Positions 9,076-12,802 of a stretch of DNA of 12,802 bases are shown here, in pieces (position 1 is the stretch's first letter; the number at the start of each line of letters is the position of its first letter). This DNA comes from Glomus cerebriforme (taxonomy: Eukaryota; Glomeromycota; Glomeromycetes; Glomerales; Glomeraceae), in contig QKYT01000219.1 in the NCBI GenBank assembly GCA_003550305.1, positions 4,717 through 17,518 of the forward strand, in the 5' to 3' direction. The translations under genes and the position numbers were made by a program. Under the pieces are notes generated by a model. The model did not search any database. It worked only from the letters and a program-made list of their open reading frames with translations, and was not told the origin of the DNA.

Positions 9076-9184
9076 TTTAATTGGCTGTTTATCACAATGT
9101 AAACGCTTTAGCTTTCACCATACAGAAAAAATAATATATATAAAAAAAAATAAAACTAAAAAAAAAATGTTTAACTAAAAAAAC

Positions 9185-10024
9185 TTAATCTAACTCAGTG
9201 ATAATAAGTTCAAGGAAAGGAGTATAAACAGGTAAATTATTGTAGAGACGTTCTAAAAGTCTCAAATATACTACTGCATTTTTATGTTGAATTAGAATAG
9301 GTTTTTTCCACTAAGGTATATTGACTAAAACACTTGGATTCATATCAGGGTGAAGTTGACCAGGTGAGAATCCCCAAATACATCAATAATGAATGGTTTC
9401 ATAGCTGGGTAAATTCTTTTTACAAACTTTGCAGTATATATGAATATGGTGATTTTCAGTATTGCATTCCCAAGTACACTTGCTTCCTCCTCTAGTTATT
9501 GGTTGGCTTGCGATAACCTGCTTAACTTGGATACCTAAGCAATAAATTTGCTCAATATCTTCTCTTGTGTAATTGTAGGCAGGGATTTCTATTTTATACA
9601 TTATCAGATCTTCACTTTTATCAGAACTTGTGATACTGTCATTAGAATGGTATTCCCATTCTATTTCACTTGCATTTTCTTCAATCCATCTTTCATCCCA
9701 TCCGTTATTATGATCATGCTGATATTCTTCAGTATTAATAGAAGAACATTTGGGTTCACAAGTACAAATGATATGTTCACAGCATGGGTAAGCCTCAGGG
9801 ATGGTCAGTGGCATAGATTCTTCGCTCTTAACTTCAGAGAATTCACTTTCGCTTTCATAAGAAAACTTTTGATAGGGAGTTAATCTTCTTCTCTTATTGC
9901 TTCTAGTAAGAGCCATCGATGAAGATTCTGCTTCAGGTTCTTCATCCTCTTCAGTATCAGCATCATAAGTTATAACTAAGAAACACTCATTCTCTTCCTC
10001 TTGTTCTACATTATTATCATACAT
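9185..10024 (-). pseudogene. Acidic, cysteine-rich ORF upstream of integrase, two internal stops
   Basis: From the ATG at 10022-10024 there are 213 open codons, then TGA at 9383-9385. The same frame continues for 66 codons, with one TAG at 9311-9313, to TAA at 9185-9187, giving 279 codons overall. Residues 1-35 are very acidic (TEEDEEPEAESS). Residues 43-50 (NKRRRLTP) look like a nuclear-localisation patch. Residues 81-93 hold a Cys/His cluster (C81, C82, H84, C87, C89, C93). Residues 95-140 are acidic and Trp-containing. C183, C187, C198 and C201, with H192/H193/H195 between, could form a zinc ribbon. The post-stop tail (GFSPGQLHPDMNPSVLVNIP) is collinear and protein-like, so the TGA is an interruption, not the natural end. 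It lies 109 bp upstream of the integrase on the same strand. From memory, similar CxxC/HPDMNP proteins accompany gypsy-type elements in arbuscular mycorrhizal fungi; a gag-like or nucleic-acid-binding role is inference. Confidence 0.65.
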
Positions 10025-10104
10025 TTGTGATAAAGCATTATACTTAATTTATTATTGTATCTCATAATTTTGACTCATTTTTAATGTTTCTATTATTCTT
10101 AATT

Positions 10105-10113
10105 CTATAAATA
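10105..10113 (-). promoter_or_regulatory. TATA-box-like sequence upstream of the acidic ORF
   Basis: The minus strand reads TATTTATAG about 81 bp before the ATG at 10024. It lies directly downstream of the tandem hairpin repeat and is the best placed core-promoter candidate for the minus-strand cluster. In an AT-rich region such matches are frequent, so support rests on position. Confidence 0.35.
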
Positions 10114-10116
10114 CCT

Positions 10117-10350
10117 CTTATCTTCCTTATACATATGTGAAGTCTTCTTCATATCAGGCAAGGAAGGTCAGATAGTTGAGTATCTTCTAACTGACCAATT
10201 TAATTCCTTTTTAAATCACTTCCTTTAAACTCCCTCTTAACTTCCTTATACTGTATATGATATCTCTCTCGTGTCAGGCAAGGAAAGACCAGTCAAGTAG
10301 TCGAGTATCTCCTAACTGGCTGGTCTGGTTTAAATTAGTATTCCCTTTTT
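10117..10350 (-). repeat. Two tandem copies of a ~119-bp hairpin-bearing promoter-proximal repeat
   Basis: Copy 1 (about 10117-10235) and copy 2 (about 10236-10350) share, on the minus strand, GTATAAGGAAG + TTAAGAGG (plus-strand CTTCCTTATA at 10122 and 10241), TTCCTTGCCTGA (plus CAGGCAAGGAA at 10155 and 10275) and AGTTAGRAGATACTCRACTA. A partial third start (TTTTCTTATATACAGTAC) follows at 10352. Each copy has a hairpin: GGTCAGATAG (10166-10175) with CTAACTGACC (10187-10196) in copy 1; GACCAG (10287-10292) with CTGGTC (10320-10325) in copy 2. The stem bases differ between copies yet stay paired. Placed upstream of the TATA-like box, the repeats could be regulatory or part of the element's terminal region. 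Confidence 0.7.
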
Positions 10351-10525
10351 ATTTTCTTATATACAGTACATAGTACAGATAAATTTGGACAAAGTGGAAA
10401 AAAAAGAAATTTCGATTCCTATAAGCAAAGAAAATAATTCTAAAATTGATTCAAGTACAATGAAAGGAAGATGGGTTGATAATGACATTGATAATTTATG
10501 TATGGATATTCCTGATTGGTCATGA
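10345..10525 (+). pseudogene. Short coding remnant, unidentified
   Basis: A plus-strand frame is open for about 59 codons up to TGA 10523-10525 and reads VEKKEISIPISKENNSKI, then MKGRWVDNDIDNLCMDIPDW. Its mixed polar composition is unlike the flanking A/T filler. After the stop a second frame (HDLDSPNLKYSSETDENV, then KEFKVEGD and FINHFSALVLL with stops between) runs to about 10760, so this may be a frameshifted gene fragment on the strand opposite to the integrase cluster. No family is recognised. Confidence 0.3.
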
Positions 10526-11705
10526 TTTGGATTCACCAAATTTGAAATATTCCAGTGAAACAGATGAAAATGTTACTGAAAAGAAGAAAAAGTAAATTAT
10601 TAAAGAATTCAAAGTAGAAGGTGATTAGGACCAAGAAAAGTTTATCAACCATTTTTCAGCATTGGTTTTGCTCCTTTACCAACTATTTTTTTTACCACTG
10701 GTTATTGACCTTTTAACCAATATTGTGAGAAATATTTTTGATGAAATACTACAGTTTGTGGATTAAAAGAAGAAATAGGATGGTTATAAGATGGATATGA
10801 TCAAAAAAAATAAGCATAATAAACACAATAAAAGAATATGCCAACATATAGAGATAAAATAAACCACATTTACTTTCATTGGATGATACAAACATAGTAG
10901 GAGCAGGAAATTTCACAACTTTATAGGATATATTAAAGTCTTTTTAAACGGGCTGAAATAAAAGTAAATTAAGCTAATAATGATATTCAAACAAAAAAGG
11001 AGAAATAGAGAACCAAATATGGAAGGAGTATTAAGAAAAACTGGATATATGAGATAAATGATAATAAAGAAATGGGTATAATAACAACAATCAGAATTGA
11101 ACAATTAAGAAATAGATATATATAGTGATAATATTAATTTTAGATCATTATTTAGTAGTAGAAGATAATTTCAATCAAATCCAATTTTACAATTTTTAAC
11201 AAAAATAATTTTTTTGGACTTTAAATATAACATTTATACATTTTATTATTATTATTATTTATAATTCATATAATTTTCATATTTATTCAACTTTGTAAAA
11301 AATAACTAGTTTGAATTTTAAACTAAATAAAAAAAAATAGTATTTTTAAAATAAACAAAGTAATAAGCACCTTTATATATACTGTATACAGTATATTTAA
11401 ATTGCTTCCTATCAAGCAAATTCATAGTAAATTCTATCCCAATATAACTTTATAACTACACATTATAAATAGATAGCTAGATATGTTAAACTTGATCGTA
11501 AAGATAATATGCGCGTGGACAGATGAATATTGATTAATGGTAATTCTTCGCTTAGATCGTAATACTTTTCTAAGAATGAGATATTTAAAAAAAAAGAAAC
11601 ATGCCAAATAAGCAATAATCACATGAAAATTGATTTTTAGGAAGTCAATTCAAAGAATAATACACTAGCACTGTAAATATCATTTGTTTTACTGAATGTG
11701 CAGTA
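10526..11705. other. AT-rich region, mostly without recognisable features
   Basis: Beyond the weak plus-strand continuation to about 10760, no supported gene is seen. A minus-strand frame at 11434-11622 is open for 62 codons but has a skewed, Ile/Phe/Lys-rich composition and no motif. A (TTA)n run lies at 11243-11260 and a perfect 20-bp palindrome at 11377-11396. Confidence 0.45.
11377..11396. repeat. 20-bp perfect palindrome
   Basis: ATATACTGTATACAGTATAT is self-complementary over all 20 bases. The half-site ATACTGTATA/TATACAGTA also appears at 10249-10258 and 10358-10370 beside the tandem hairpin repeat. Role unknown; it could be a cruciform-forming A/T tract or a dimeric protein site. Confidence 0.6.
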
Positions 11706-11883
11706 TCAAATCTTGTTGGATAACATAGGAACAATTCTAAATAATTTTTGATTGTTTAGATGATACGGATGATGCATCAATTCTTGATAATCCAAAGCAA
11801 ACTGCTGACACATCAAATTGTTTTTAAATGATACGGCATATTCCATTATTAGCCGTAGTTTTTCAATTGAACATTTTGGTTTC
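11706..11883 (-). CDS. Possible terminal exon of an unidentified gene
   Basis: On the minus strand TTTATTTATTAG (acceptor ending at 11884) is followed by a 58-codon open stretch to TGA 11706-11708. It reads KPKCSIEKLRLIMEYAVSFK, then MCQQFALDYQELMHHPYHL and LFRIVPMLSNKI. The amino-acid mix (Cys, Met, His, Gln, Pro) is more protein-like than neighbouring random frames. No start codon in a good context precedes it, so it would be a last exon or a fragment. I do not recognise the family, and it may be a chance ORF. Confidence 0.3.
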
Positions 11884-11900
11884 CTAATAAATAAAAACAA

Positions 11901-12316
11901 AAATTTTATATTTTTACCAAATGATAAAGTAACTTTAAATAATAAGTTTTTTAATCTTAGATATGTTTTTTACTTGTTAATTTAGATCTACTTCATAAAA
12001 AAATATTGTTTTTAAACTCATTTTAAACCAGGTTTTTAGCTTTTAATTAACTGAAACTACTAGTTTGAAATCCAGTTAAATATTTAACATCACTATATTT
12101 AATGATACTAGTGATAATCTATTTAGTCATAATTTAAACATTGAAAATTTTTAGTTTATAATATCATTTTTAAAGAAAATATAAACCTTTTATATTTATT
12201 ATTAAGAAGTGTGGACAGCTTAACTTCATTTTTAATATTTTCAAATAAATGGAACAATCTACAAATCGATTTAAATATTTTATTAAAGAATAAAGTTTTT
12301 TTTTATTTTTAATAAC
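11901..12316. other. AT-rich spacer with a weak minus-strand frame
   Basis: No firm gene. Minus-strand 12300-12165 is open and reads LFHLFENIKNEVKLSTLL followed by NNKYKRFIFSL before TAA. It could be a coding remnant preceding the exon-like piece at 11706-11883, but it carries no recognisable motif. Confidence 0.35.
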
Positions 12317-12502
12317 TTATAATAGAATATTATTGTCTTTACAAAATTTGATAGCAGGTTCATGATAAATAGCTAATTTCATATAATTAATAGCCTTTTC
12401 CTTATTTTTTTCAATGCCATCGCCATTATAATATATTTTTCCAGCATTATACATTGCTATCTTAAATCCATTTTCAGTAGGTTTCCGCAAATTCAAATCA
12501 AA
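12317..12502 (-). pseudogene. C-terminal fragment of a Sel1-repeat protein
   Basis: Sixty-one open codons end at TAA 12317-12319. They read ENGFKIAMYNAGKIYYNGDG, then IEKNKEKAINYMKLAIYHEP and AIKFCKDNNILL. The AMYNxGxxYYNGxGIExNxEKAxxYxKLA pattern is one Sel1-like repeat (a 36-40 residue helical hairpin that mediates protein contacts), followed by the half-repeat and short tail seen at the C-terminus of many fungal Sel1 and Sel1-kinase proteins. The frame is closed upstream by a TGA inside the CAAAT repeat, so the rest of the gene is missing or displaced. Sel1 proteins are abundant in mycorrhizal fungal genomes. Homology is clear; activity is very unlikely. Confidence 0.8.
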
Positions 12503-12567
12503 TCAAATCAAATCAAATCAAATTTGAATTCGATTCGAGATTTGATTCAAATCTGAATTTGATTTGC
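12487..12567. repeat. CAAAT-based inverted repeat / small foldback
   Basis: An 81-bp imperfect palindrome begins GCAAATTCAAATC and ends GATTTGATTTGC-like (GAATTTGATTTGC, 12555-12567). It contains a (CAAAT)5-6 tract at 12494-12523 and a centre of GAATTCGATTCGAG. It abuts the point where the Sel1 reading frame is lost. It may be a MITE-like insertion or an expanded pentanucleotide repeat. Confidence 0.65.
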
Positions 12568-12639
12568 AAAGCAGGTTCAGTATTACTATTTTAATACTAG
12601 ATGCTTAAAAATATTTTTTTTTATTTTATAAAAAAAAGA

Positions 12640-12802
12640 CCCTTTGACATTACTTAAAGAAACACTATTTTTGTAGGAAAAGCCTTATAGATGTTTGGAG
12701 ATGGTAATGGTAAGTTTTGGAGAGAGGAACTTCTCCATTAACTTAAAGAAACGTTATTAACCATTTCTTTCTTTCTATTTTTGTAGGAAACGGCCTTGTA
12801 GA
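12640..12802 (+). other. Intron-like unit with flanking mini-exon-like segments
   Basis: An acceptor-like CTATTTTTGTAG ends at 12676. A 33-nt exon-like segment (12677-12709, GAAAAGCC...GGTAATG) follows. Then comes a 77-nt candidate intron (12710-12786) from GTAAGTTTTGG through AAAGAAACGTTATTAACCAT to a C/T-rich tract ending TTTTTGTAG. A second exon-like segment, GAAACGGCCTTGTAGA, runs off the window and resembles the first (GAAAAGCCTTATAGA) with one extra base. No frame joins the two segments without a stop, so coding is unproven. The same order of motifs occurs in the 660-2580 array on the other strand. Confidence 0.55.

Noticed and set aside
9548..9883. 111-codon plus-strand frame
   Set aside because: It is antisense to the acidic Cys-rich ORF, whose composition and collinear downstream tail are far more protein-like.
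7000..10350. LTR pair flanking the integrase cluster
   Set aside because: The tandem repeat at 10117-10350 has no visible counterpart on the left side of the cluster, and no TG..CA-bounded direct repeat pair was found by eye.
10357..10539. 60-codon minus-strand frame
   Set aside because: It is antisense to the plus-strand coding-like segment, and its own composition is a hydrophobic jumble.

Overview
The window looks like accessory DNA from an extremely AT-rich eukaryotic nuclear genome. I infer a fungus, most likely an arbuscular mycorrhizal (Glomeromycotina, Rhizophagus-like) species. The basis is short GT..AG introns, remnants of a Plavaka-type (CACTA/KDZ-like) transposase, a Ty3/gypsy-type integrase of the kind common in those genomes, a Sel1-repeat fragment and long simple A/T tracts. 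The taxon is inferred; no rRNA or conserved single-copy gene is present. No intact host gene is visible: every recognisable coding sequence is truncated, frameshifted or interrupted by stops.

Layout. (1) 1-659 is AT-rich DNA with degenerate TTGCAGAT-like motifs. (2) 660-2580 is a diverged tandem array of about 120-bp units which, read on the minus strand, looks like a chain of miniature introns (GTAAGT ... TTTTTGTAG, about 82 nt in the best units) separated by mini-exon-like spacers of about 40 nt. (3) 2846-4077 is a 1.23-kb foldback element: one long inverted repeat with TAGTGCTC ends, flanked by an 8-bp direct repeat TTAGTACC, and built from six alternately oriented copies of one module. 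(4) 4086-5603 is AT-rich and shows only short direct repeats. (5) 5604-6996 (minus) is a decayed Plavaka transposase with recognisable introns. (6) 7250-10024 (minus) holds three ORF remnants in the order acidic cysteine-rich protein -> integrase -> protein with an Asp-rich tail, with no reverse transcriptase, RNase H or protease between them. Just upstream lie a TATA-like box and two tandem copies of a roughly 119-bp hairpin-bearing repeat (10117-10350). (7) 10345-11900 carries weak coding remnants on both strands. (8) 12317-12502 (minus) is the C-terminal end of a Sel1-repeat protein, cut off by a CAAAT-based inverted repeat. (9) 12640-12802 (plus) repeats the intron-like grammar of the left array in the opposite orientation.

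How the parts relate. The minus-strand cluster 10024->7250 is best read as one mobile-element gene set with a single promoter region on its right. Its genes have decayed mainly through TGA and TAG stops, many at places where Trp (or CGA Arg) is plausible, so C:G to T:A transitions probably drove the loss. The most unusual material is the intron-like array and its counterpart at the right edge: in both, the donor sequence GTAAGTT is paired with its own complement downstream, which would hide the 5' splice site in a hairpin.
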